Shown piece by piece: positions 1 to 5,803 of a DNA stretch of 6,185 nucleotides. Both the position numbers and the translations under genes were made by a program. Below the pieces are notes generated by a model, which worked only from the letters and a program-made list of their open reading frames with translations, did not search any database and was not told where the DNA came from. This DNA comes from Flavipsychrobacter stenotrophus. GTDB taxonomy: Bacteria; Bacteroidota; Bacteroidia; Chitinophagales; Chitinophagaceae. Numbering within the stretch: position 1 is the stretch's first letter; every line of letters starts with the position of its first letter. Location: NCBI GenBank assembly GCA_947379685.1, contig CANCOG010000312.1, positions 1 through 6,185 of the forward strand, in the 5' to 3' direction.

Positions 1-1579
1 CTGGAATAGCCAGATACATAGTAACCTTTGATTCAAATTCACCGATATACCGAACCATGAGTTCACTTTGTTCAAATCCGGGCAAGCCTTTTAGTAATAT
101 GTCTATATTATACCAACCAAATGTTTCAATGTCAACCTGGTAGTATTCAGCCTGCGCCGAAGGTATAGGTACGAGATTTTGTGGTAATCTTACGGTCCGG
201 GGAGCCGGATTTACAGAGTTGTTACTATTGTTCGAAGGCGCACTATTTTTATCGACAGTAGTTGAGTTTTTATTGTTGTTTGGGTCGGAGGAAAACCCAC
301 TCGCCGCCCCATTGATTGGTGTGCCATTTGAATTGTTGGTGTTAGAGTTATTATTCGTTAGGGTGTTTTTAGTTTGTTTATCGTCTTTTAAACTAGAATT
401 GTTTGGATTTTGAGCGTTTGACTTTTGGGCAATTCCATAATTTATTGCCGTATTTTTTCTGGCAGTAATATTGCTATTTGAATTAAGTTTGTTAGCAATG
501 CGTTGGTTATTGTTAGTAGTTTTGAGCGTAGAAAGTGAATTAGAATCCGTTGGATTTTGGGTGTTTGACTTTTGGGCAATTACTTTAGTTGCAGCCGTAT
601 TATTGTTTGCAGAAATATTGCTGGTTGAATTTCGGTTGCCGATACTATTAACAATAGCAGGATTGTTGTTAATAGTTTTGAGAGTAGTGAGTTTTCTATT
701 GTCCATTATCAGTCCTCGCCTCTTTTCTTGTAGGTCGTCTAAAGCCTTTTTTGCATCCAGATATCGCTTACAACTATCATACGCTTTTTTATAATCATAT
801 ATTTTTTCTTGGTCAATATTTTTTGCCTGCTCATCCGCATATTCAAATATCATGTGTATTTCTTCTGTAGTTAGTGTTGGATAACAGGTCATTGCCGCCT
901 TATTGAACTGCTTGTAAATGCAATTTGCATAAGGGTCTCCATTGGCAATTATTAATGCAGAATTGCGAACAAAACTCTCCAACCACTTCCAGTCGCGCCG
1001 TTTGTCCAGCAAAGCAAGTGCAGGGCCGGTTGCATTTTTAATTGGACTATGACAAGAAGCACAATTATCGGTATATAGTACTTTACTCTTAGCCATACGC
1101 CTGTCAATTGCTTGCTCGGGTAGGGGCTGAGGTGCGGTCCAGTCGATAGAGCTATCTGAATTGATGACACCTTTATATAGCTGCATCCCTTTTTGTTGCT
1201 TCCGGGTGGGCACTGAAATAGAGATGGGGTGTACAATTTGTGGATTGCTTCCCCCCGCTGCATTCACATAGAACATGCCGCCGCTGCTCAGCAAGTCCTT
1301 TCCGGCCTTTGTAGTGAGTCCGCCAAGTATCATATCTGCCATGTTATAGGCTTCCTTAACCTCAAGGGTTACAGTTGCAGCACCCTGACTGACAATTGTA
1401 CCCTTCGGTATATGCATGATCATACCCTTGGGGGTGTGCACTTCAGTGTCCTTACTAATGTCAATTGTATAAAAGCTGGAGGGGATGTCGCTGGTTTTAA
1501 GCAGTTGTTTTTTATTTGGCGTGCATTGTGCAAACAACATTGCAAACACACAGAGGGTAATGAGTATTTTCCTGGTCAT
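1..1579 (-). CDS. Exported cytochrome c-containing putative lipoprotein with Asn-rich repeat linker (3' end outside window)
   Basis: The frame is open for 526 codons from ATG (1577-1579) to the window edge. Residues 1-19 form a signal peptide ending in FAQC; Cys19 suggests a lipoprotein, but Gln at -1 is atypical for a lipobox. Residues 36-145 carry a pattern I associate with Bacteroidota surface proteins (TPKG..MHIPKGT, then EAYNMADMILGGLTT and SSGGMFYVNAAG); its function is unknown to me. Residues 165-250 look like a class I cytochrome c: CASCH at 173-177 binds heme, and Met230 before the YPTLTTEE helix is the likely sixth ligand. Cys220 and Cys232 flank that Met and could form a disulfide. 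Residues 250-293 are charged and helical. Residues 294-458 are Asn/Ser/Thr-rich low complexity. From residue 479 a folded domain resumes (ETFGWYNIDI). An envelope electron-transfer or redox-sensing role is inferred; the substrate is unknown. The upstream neighbour is pdhC, behind a terminator. Confidence 0.85.
   Translation of the reverse strand, partial: MTRKILITLCVFAMLFAQCTPNKKQLLKTSDIPSSFYTIDISKDTEVHTPKGMIMHIPKGTIVSQGAATVTLEVKEAYNMADMILGGLTTKAGKDLLSSGGMFYVNAAGGSNPQIVHPISISVPTRKQQKGMQLYKGVINSDSSIDWTAPQPLPEQAIDRRMAKSKVLYTDNCASCHSPIKNATGPALALLDKRRDWKWLESFVRNSALIIANGDPYANCIYKQFNKAAMTCYPTLTTEEIHMIFEYADEQAKNIDQEKIYDYKKAYDSCKRYLDAKKALDDLQEKRRGLIMDNRKLTTLKTINNNPAIVNSIGNRNSTSNISANNNTAATKVIAQKSNTQNPTDSNSLSTLKTTNNNQRIANKLNSNSNITARKNTAINYGIAQKSNAQNPNNSSLKDDKQTKNTLTNNNSNTNNSNGTPINGAASGFSSDPNNNKNSTTVDKNSAPSNNSNNSVNPAPRTVRLPQNLVPIPSAQAEYYQVDIETFGWYNIDILLKGLPGFEQSELMVRYIGEFESKVTMYLAIP
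392..691 (-). repeat. Two in-frame degenerate tandem repeats in the Asn-rich linker
   Basis: The linker of the cytochrome c protein contains two successive units. Unit 1 (536-691) encodes residues 297-348 and unit 2 (392-535) encodes residues 349-396. They share LTTLKTINNN / LSTLKTTNNN at their starts and IAQKSNTQNP / IAQKSNAQNP near their ends. The best-conserved DNA is at 404-434 and 551-581, 31 bases with two differences and an offset of exactly 147 bases (49 codons). The unit starts are offset by 52 codons, so one unit has a three-codon indel. All shifts are multiples of three, so the frame is kept. This points to duplication of linker sequence under selection for an open frame. Confidence 0.8.
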
Positions 1580-1603
1580 AGAGCGGTGTTTTATATTAAT
1601 GCC

Positions 1604-1634
1604 AGAAAGTACAAAAAGTAACCCTAATAATCAA
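1604..1634 (-). promoter_or_regulatory. Weak candidate Bacteroidota-type promoter for the cytochrome c lipoprotein gene
   Basis: Reading the minus strand, TTG (1632-1634) is followed after 20 bases by TACTTTCT (1604-1611). The Bacteroidota consensus is a -33 TTG/TTTG, about 19-21 bases, then TAnnTTTG; the -7 box here departs from it at two positions. It lies 24 bases upstream of the ATG in AT-rich DNA, which suits a short leader. No Shine-Dalgarno sequence precedes the ATG. The call rests on spacing and a partial match only. Confidence 0.3.
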
Positions 1635-1698
1635 TATAATATTTATTGATTGAAATAAATTCTGTAGCTACCTTAGGGTGAACATTGGAATATATTAT

Positions 1699-1729
1699 AA
1701 AAAAACAGCCCCGCAATTGCAGGGCTGTT
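1699..1729 (-). terminator. Intrinsic terminator after pdhC
   Basis: On the minus strand, 21 bases after the pdhC stop, AACAGCCC (1722-1729) pairs with GGGCTGTT (1704-1711) to make a perfect 8-bp stem. The interior is partly self-complementary (GCAATTGC, 1713-1720) and can extend the hairpin past one mismatch. Seven T residues (1699-1705, sense of the minus strand) overlap and follow the stem. This is a textbook Rho-independent terminator, and it separates pdhC from the downstream cytochrome c gene. Confidence 0.9.
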
Positions 1730-1750
1730 CAAGTATTTAAAGATGTTTAT

Positions 1751-3538
1751 TTACACTAGCATCGTCACCGGATTTTCAAGATGTGATTTCAGTGTCTGCA
1801 GGAATTTAGATCCTACGGCACCGTCTACAACACGATGATCGCAACTGAGGGTGATTTTCATTAACTGCCTTACCACTATGGCTCCGTTTTCTACAACCGG
1901 GGTGGGGGTTATTTTTCCAACAGCCAGTATGCAACTATCAGGAGGATTAATGATAGCAGTAAATTCGTCAATATCCATCATGCCCAGATTAGATATGGTG
2001 AAAGTATTGCCGGTGAATTCCTGTGGTTGTATTTTCTTGGTCCTGGCCTTGTCTATTAAAGTAGCTGCTTCTTCTGCAATCTGAGCAAGTGACTTTTGAT
2101 CAGCAAACTTAATTACCGGAACAATAAGACCTTCATCGACTGCAACTGCTGTGCCTATATTAATATGGTGGTTGTGCCTTACAAAGTCACCCATCCATGA
2201 GCTATTCACCCATTGGTGACGACGGAGCGCCATAGCACAAGCCTTGATTACCAGGTCGTTAAAGGAAACCTTTACAGGTGAAACATCATTTATAGCCTTA
2301 CGCGCATCGATGGCCTTGTCCATGGTAATGGTCATGGTAAGGTAGAAATGCGGTGCGCTGAACTTGCTTTCTGCCAGCCTTTGTGCGATGATACGGCGCA
2401 TCTGGCTCACAGGCACATCGGTATGACTTTCCTGACCAATTGGTGACGCAGTAAATGTTTGTGGCATTGCCTTTGGCTGTGGTGCCGCAGCTTTTGCAGG
2501 AGCAGCAACCGGGGCAGCAGCAACAGCAGCTTTGGGTGCTGTTGCTGCAACAGGCTTGTACGTATCTATATCACGCTTAATGATCCGGCCGTTGTCGCCC
2601 GAACCATGAAGCTGATGAATATCAATTCCTTTTTCCGAAGCCAACCTTTTAGCTAATGGCGAAGCCTTAACTCTTCCTTCAGCGTCGTGTGCTGGCTCTG
2701 CCTCGTGAGTTTCAACGGGAGATTGGGATGCTGGTGCACCAGTTGAAGCAACGGCAGCCTGTGGAGCTTTGTCGGCGGCGGGTGCAGTAGCCGGGGCAGC
2801 ACCATCTTCACCAGCAATGAGTCCGGAAATATCAGTACCCGGCTTTCCAACGATAGCGATAATGCCATTGATTTTGGCTGCACTACCTTCTGGAACACCA
2901 ATATATAATAGTGTACCATCGGCATAAGGCATCACTTCCATGGTTGCCTTGTCCGTTTCTACATCAGCAATTACATCATCGCTTTTAATAGTATCACCTA
3001 CCTTCTTATGCCAGGCAACTATTTTGCCTTCTGTCATGGTATCACTCAACAGTGGCATACGCACGACGGTAGCATCACCGGCAGCAGGCAATTTAGCTTT
3101 TTCCCCGGCAACAGGTGCAGGAGACGCCTCATTAGCAGGCACTGCATCAGCGGCAGGTTTAGCCACTTCATTAACTTCGGTTTCTGCTTTTGGCTCCTCA
3201 GTTGGCGCCTTGGCAGGCTTTGCTTCTTCAGTTTCCTTCTTAGCAGGAGAGGAGTTAATTATACTTTTTTCATTATCGAGAATAGCCTGAAAGTCCTCAC
3301 CTGGCTTGCCAATTATGGCCATAATGCCATTGATAGGAACCCCTTGTCCTTTATCGGCTGCAATATATAATAATGTTCCGTCGACATATGGGGTAACCTC
3401 CATTACTGCCTTATCGGTCTCTACATCAGCTATAATATCATCGCCTTTAACTTCATCACCTACTTTTTTGTGCCATTCAGCTATCACCCCTTCGGTCATG
3501 GTATCACTCAGCAAAGGCATGCGTATCGCTTCCGCCAT
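1751..3538 (-). CDS. pdhC: Pyruvate dehydrogenase complex E2, dihydrolipoamide acetyltransferase
   Basis: This 595-residue protein is the core of the pyruvate dehydrogenase complex. It carries the acetyl group from E1 on a swinging lipoyl arm and transfers it to CoA in the cytoplasm. Domains in order: lipoyl 1 (2-78, lipoylated Lys43 in ETDKA), a Lys/Glu/Pro/Ala linker (90-157), lipoyl 2 (158-232, Lys197 in ETDKA), an Ala/Pro linker (243-286), the E1/E3-binding domain (289-327, KASPLAKRLASEKGID), an Ala-rich linker (328-362) and the catalytic domain (about 370-595). The active-site motif is DHRVVDG, with His568 and Asp572. The two lipoyl domains are very similar to each other, which indicates internal duplication. 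The start gives the lipoyl domain a complete first strand; no Shine-Dalgarno is present. No E1 or E3 gene lies in the window. A branched-chain or 2-oxoglutarate E2 is the alternative, but PDS.ILAVG and the two-lipoyl layout favour PDH. Confidence 0.95.
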   Translation of the reverse strand: MAEAIRMPLLSDTMTEGVIAEWHKKVGDEVKGDDIIADVETDKAVMEVTPYVDGTLLYIAADKGQGVPINGIMAIIGKPGEDFQAILDNEKSIINSSPAKKETEEAKPAKAPTEEPKAETEVNEVAKPAADAVPANEASPAPVAGEKAKLPAAGDATVVRMPLLSDTMTEGKIVAWHKKVGDTIKSDDVIADVETDKATMEVMPYADGTLLYIGVPEGSAAKINGIIAIVGKPGTDISGLIAGEDGAAPATAPAADKAPQAAVASTGAPASQSPVETHEAEPAHDAEGRVKASPLAKRLASEKGIDIHQLHGSGDNGRIIKRDIDTYKPVAATAPKAAVAAAPVAAPAKAAAPQPKAMPQTFTASPIGQESHTDVPVSQMRRIIAQRLAESKFSAPHFYLTMTITMDKAIDARKAINDVSPVKVSFNDLVIKACAMALRRHQWVNSSWMGDFVRHNHHINIGTAVAVDEGLIVPVIKFADQKSLAQIAEEAATLIDKARTKKIQPQEFTGNTFTISNLGMMDIDEFTAIINPPDSCILAVGKITPTPVVENGAIVVRQLMKITLSCDHRVVDGAVGSKFLQTLKSHLENPVTMLV

Positions 3539-3563
3539 AAAATTTGTTCTGGATTTTGAAAGT

Positions 3564-3571
3564 CAAAAGTA
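3564..3571 (-). promoter_or_regulatory. Bacteroidota -7 promoter element for pdhC
   Basis: On the minus strand TACTTTTG matches the Bacteroidota -7 consensus TAnnTTTG exactly and ends 25 bases before the pdhC ATG. That would give a leader of roughly 20 bases. No good TTG/TTTG -33 box is visible 19-21 bases upstream, only AT-rich sequence (TTTATCA). Together with the gap after dnaX, this suggests pdhC has its own promoter. Confidence 0.5.
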
Positions 3572-3657
3572 ACTAAACTCTCTTGATTAGTGATAAATGT
3601 TGTGAGTTTTCATTTTATTTTGTGAGTCTTTGAATTGTAGTTGGGTTACCAATCAAT

Positions 3658-3683
3658 AAAAACACACAGATCAGGTAAACCTG
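3658..3683 (-). terminator. Weak possible terminator after dnaX
   Basis: Seven bases after the dnaX stop, CAGGTTTACCTG on the minus strand (3672-3683) is a perfect palindrome forming a 4-5 bp stem with a tiny loop. A run of five T residues follows at 3658-3662, but nine bases separate it from the stem. Both the short stem and the displaced T run make this a weak terminator at best. Confidence 0.3.
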
Positions 3684-3690
3684 CTCATTT

Positions 3691-5505
3691 TTAATACTCG
3701 AGATGCAGATTCAACCCACTTTTCAGCTTTGAAAGCCATGGGTTTTTCTGTACCATGTTTTCATACATTTCCTGCTTGCTCAGTACTTTAACATACTGCA
3801 CACTTTTTACGCTTTCGTCTTCAATTATTTCAGTTGTAATGCGTACATTCATTTTAGTCCGCTCCCTGTAAATATCCAACAAAACGCTTCGCTGATCGCG
3901 CGCATAAGTGTCGGTCAACTCACTTGGAGAAACTATATGTACTTCATCGGGATGAATGACTTCCAGGCGCATCAGTGAAAGCTGCGCGAAGATGCTGGCC
4001 TTATTTTCATCCATCATCTTCCTTTTATATTCCTCAAATATTTCCAGTACCTCGGTGACGTTCAGCTCCTTGGGTGTTGCGTCGTGGTCAATAATTATTT
4101 CGTCGTCGAGATCACCCAGGATATCCCTGCTTAATTTCTTCTTCAATCCTGTTGCTGCAGCGGGGCGGGGTGGTGCCACCGGGTTTACCGGTTGCTGAGC
4201 GGTAACTGGCTGCGGAGTCACAGCAGGGGCTGGCTCCTGAACCACGTTGCTTGTTATGTTTTGCCCATAAGTAGAGGGCAAAGCCGGAGGAGCCATGACT
4301 GGTCGTGGTACATTTACAGCCTGTGGTGGTGCCTGTTGAGGGGCATTTACGACAGGACTAGAGTTTTTTTTTACGTCATCACCTTCTCCCGAAAGTTGCC
4401 TGCTGTTTACAGCTACCAATAGATAGCAGAGCCTTATCAGGCACATTTCCACATGCAGGCGTTTGTTGTTGGTGTTCTTGTATTCCAGTTCGCACTGGTT
4501 GAGCACATTGAGCGCCGAAAGTATAAATGATGGTGGTGCCTGGTTTGCTTTTTCGTAATAGACTGGCTTAAAATCATTGGGTACATCCAGCAATTTCACC
4601 ATTCTTGGGTCCTTGCACAACAGCAAATTACGGAAATGTTCAGCCAGTCCATTAATAACTACATCGCCTTCAAAGCCTTTTTCAATGGCTTTATCCAGCA
4701 TCAGCAATGTACCGCCAACATCCTGTGCCAGGATATTGTCGGTAAGGCCAAAATAGAAATCAGCATCGAGCAAGTTCAGGTGCTCCATTGTACCGTTGTA
4801 CGTAAGCATTCCGTTGGTGAAACTCGCAATACGGTCCAGCATGGAAAGCGCATCACGCATACACCCCTCACTTTTTTGGGCTATTACGTGCAGAGCAGCT
4901 TCTTCGGCAATCATACTTTCTTTAACCGCAATGCTCTGCAAGTGCCCAACTATATCAAGATTAGTGATTCGCTTGAACTCAAATATCTGGCAACGACTAA
5001 GGATGGTTGGTAATATCTTATGTTTTTCAGTAGTCGCAAGAATGAAAATTGCATATGGCGGTGGTTCCTCCAGCATCTTCAGAAAGGCGTTGAAGGCCGA
5101 GGCACTCAGCATATGAACCTCATCTATTATATACACTTTATAACGGCCATGTTGCGGTGCAAATCTTACCTGATTGGTGAGTTCGCGTATATCGTCAACA
5201 GAGTTGTTACTGGCGGCATCTAATTCAAATACATTAAAAGAAGTGTTGTTCTTAAAGCTGGTACATATATCACAAACGCCACACGCTTCCATATCTTCGG
5301 TAGGCGTAAGGCAGTTAATGGTTTTTGCTAAAATTCGGGCACAGGTTGTTTTACCCACACCGCGCGGACCACAAAACAAAAAGGCATGTGCCAGATGGTG
5401 GTTACGGATGGCATTTTTAAGCGTGGTAGTAATGTGTTCTTGCCCTACAACCGTATCAAACGTTTGCGGGCGGTACTTCCTGGCCGATACTATATATTCA
5501 CTCAT
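3691..5505 (-). CDS. dnaX: DNA polymerase III subunit gamma/tau (clamp loader)
   Basis: This 604-residue AAA+ ATPase is the motor of the clamp loader, which opens the beta clamp and places it on primed DNA; tau also tethers polymerase cores. Visible motifs are Walker A GPRGVGKT (46-53), the zinc module Cys65/Cys75/Cys78/Cys81, Walker B with DEVH (128-131), sensor 1 ATTE (157-160), the SRC arginine finger (Arg171) and sensor 2 with GCMRDA (214-219). Domains I-III end near residue 370. A Pro/Ala/Gln/Val-rich linker follows (383-450), then a tau-specific tail (452-604) with KLSRDILGDLD and LTDTYARDQRSVLLDIY, which looks typical of Bacteroidota and not of the E. coli tau tail. The ATG sits right at the conserved YIVSARKYRP start, so the start is secure despite having no Shine-Dalgarno. 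An A9 run at codons 378-381 may also yield a gamma form. The usual ybaB-recR neighbours are absent. Confidence 0.96.
   Translation of the reverse strand: MSEYIVSARKYRPQTFDTVVGQEHITTTLKNAIRNHHLAHAFLFCGPRGVGKTTCARILAKTINCLTPTEDMEACGVCDICTSFKNNTSFNVFELDAASNNSVDDIRELTNQVRFAPQHGRYKVYIIDEVHMLSASAFNAFLKMLEEPPPYAIFILATTEKHKILPTILSRCQIFEFKRITNLDIVGHLQSIAVKESMIAEEAALHVIAQKSEGCMRDALSMLDRIASFTNGMLTYNGTMEHLNLLDADFYFGLTDNILAQDVGGTLLMLDKAIEKGFEGDVVINGLAEHFRNLLLCKDPRMVKLLDVPNDFKPVYYEKANQAPPSFILSALNVLNQCELEYKNTNNKRLHVEMCLIRLCYLLVAVNSRQLSGEGDDVKKNSSPVVNAPQQAPPQAVNVPRPVMAPPALPSTYGQNITSNVVQEPAPAVTPQPVTAQQPVNPVAPPRPAAATGLKKKLSRDILGDLDDEIIIDHDATPKELNVTEVLEIFEEYKRKMMDENKASIFAQLSLMRLEVIHPDEVHIVSPSELTDTYARDQRSVLLDIYRERTKMNVRITTEIIEDESVKSVQYVKVLSKQEMYENMVQKNPWLSKLKSGLNLHLEY
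4358..4374 (-). other. A9 slippery run in dnaX: candidate programmed slippage/frameshift site producing gamma
   Basis: The sense strand reads GTA AAA AAA AAC TCT AG, a run of nine A (4364-4372) at codons 378-381 (V-K-K-N). It contains the canonical -1 heptamer A AAA AAC in the correct phase. A -1 ribosomal shift, or one extra A in the mRNA, gives CTC then TAG (4358-4360), a product of 382 residues. One A fewer gives T-L-V-L-S then TAA (4347-4349), a product of 385 residues. Either product keeps clamp-loader domains I-III and loses the tau linker and tail. Thermus thermophilus dnaX is known to use a run of nine A for transcriptional slippage, and E. coli dnaX uses -1 frameshifting at A AAA AAG. 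Use here is inferred. The only downstream structure I see is a weak 5-bp CCTGT/ACAGG stem, so transcriptional slippage seems more likely. Confidence 0.6.
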
Positions 5506-5701
5506 TCTAAATCAGTCGTATGTTGAAAGTCATAAGGAAGCCGTCGAAGCGGAAAAATTCCCATCCTTATTGAAACTTGAAGCAAATTACTTAAAAATGC
5601 GCAAATGGAACGGAGTTGTTAATAAAGTTTGTGGAAAGGGAGAGCGTGCGTCATTGAATTTTGAGTTAGATGAGATTGGGTTTCGTTGGTTAAACGAATG
5701 A
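5506..5701 (+). pseudogene. Protein-like open stretch between dnaX and the secreted protein gene; possible 5'-truncated gene remnant
   Basis: The plus-strand frame ending in TGA at 5699-5701 encodes a plausible soluble, charged sequence: ESHKEAVEAEKFPSLLKLEA, then MRKWNGVVNKV, then ERASLNFELDEIGFRWLNE. Its composition looks protein-like, with alternating charged and hydrophobic positions. There is no convincing start. Upstream the frame runs antisense into dnaX, and the only ATG downstream of the dnaX start is at 5597, which would give just 34 residues. TTG at 5570 is an alternative. I do not recognise the family. It may be the 3' end of a gene cut when this junction formed, a short real gene, or chance. 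The dnaX promoter must also lie in this region or beyond, but no TAnnTTTG box is evident. Confidence 0.3.
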
Positions 5702-5803
5702 GCTGATAATTATTCTTTTGGGAGCGTTCAGTTTAATCAGTTAACGTGACCAAAGATTTATATTCATATCTTCGTCTTAGTTAAAGACATCAAACATCTT
5801 GGC
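5702..5803. other. AT-rich intergenic region before the secreted protein gene
   Basis: Together with the doubtful remnant before it, this completes 298 bases (5506-5803) with no secure gene. It should contain the promoter of the plus-strand secreted protein. The nearest thing to a -7 box is TATCTTCG (5767-5774), with one mismatch to TAnnTTTG but no TTG at the right distance upstream. A 5-bp inverted repeat, AAGAT (5753-5757) with ATCTT (5768-5772), is too short to call. I see no terminator, tRNA or riboswitch here. Confidence 0.4.

Noticed and set aside
219..794. Two plus-strand Leu/Val-rich open frames resembling membrane proteins
   Set aside because: They are the antisense of the Asn-rich linker: AAT/AAC codons read backwards give Leu, Val and Ile codons, so the apparent membrane segments are artefacts.
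952..1263. Open frame of 103 codons on the minus strand
   Set aside because: It lies inside the cytochrome c lipoprotein gene in another frame, and its translation has no family pattern, whereas the main frame carries CxxCH and a signal peptide.
2653..2925. Open frame of 90 codons on the minus strand inside pdhC
   Set aside because: It overlaps the second lipoyl domain and linker of pdhC in a shifted frame and encodes low-complexity Leu/His/Pro-rich sequence, a by-product of the Ala/Pro-rich linker codons.
2940..3572. Several plus-strand open frames opposite pdhC
   Set aside because: They are antisense to conserved lipoyl-domain and linker codons, and their Ser/Ala/Phe-rich translations reflect the reverse complement of Ala/Glu/Lys-rich sequence.
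3672..3683. Palindrome CAGGTAAACCTG as a regulator-binding operator
   Set aside because: It lies just after the dnaX stop and about 100 bases upstream of the pdhC -7 box. There is only one copy, so nothing distinguishes an operator from a weak terminator or chance.
4871..4877. Sense-strand AAAAAAG in dnaX, identical to the E. coli gamma/tau slippery heptamer
   Set aside because: The codons here are CAA AAA AGT, so the heptamer is not in the A AAA AAG phase needed for tandem slippage. A shift would also cut the protein at about residue 211, inside the ATPase core.
4636..5223. Overlapping plus-strand open frames opposite the dnaX ATPase domain
   Set aside because: The minus strand encodes every clamp-loader motif here, and the plus-strand translations have no coherent pattern or start context.
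5753..5772. Inverted repeat AAGAT...ATCTT before the secreted protein gene
   Set aside because: Five base pairs with a ten-base loop in AT-rich DNA is expected by chance, and no T run follows it.
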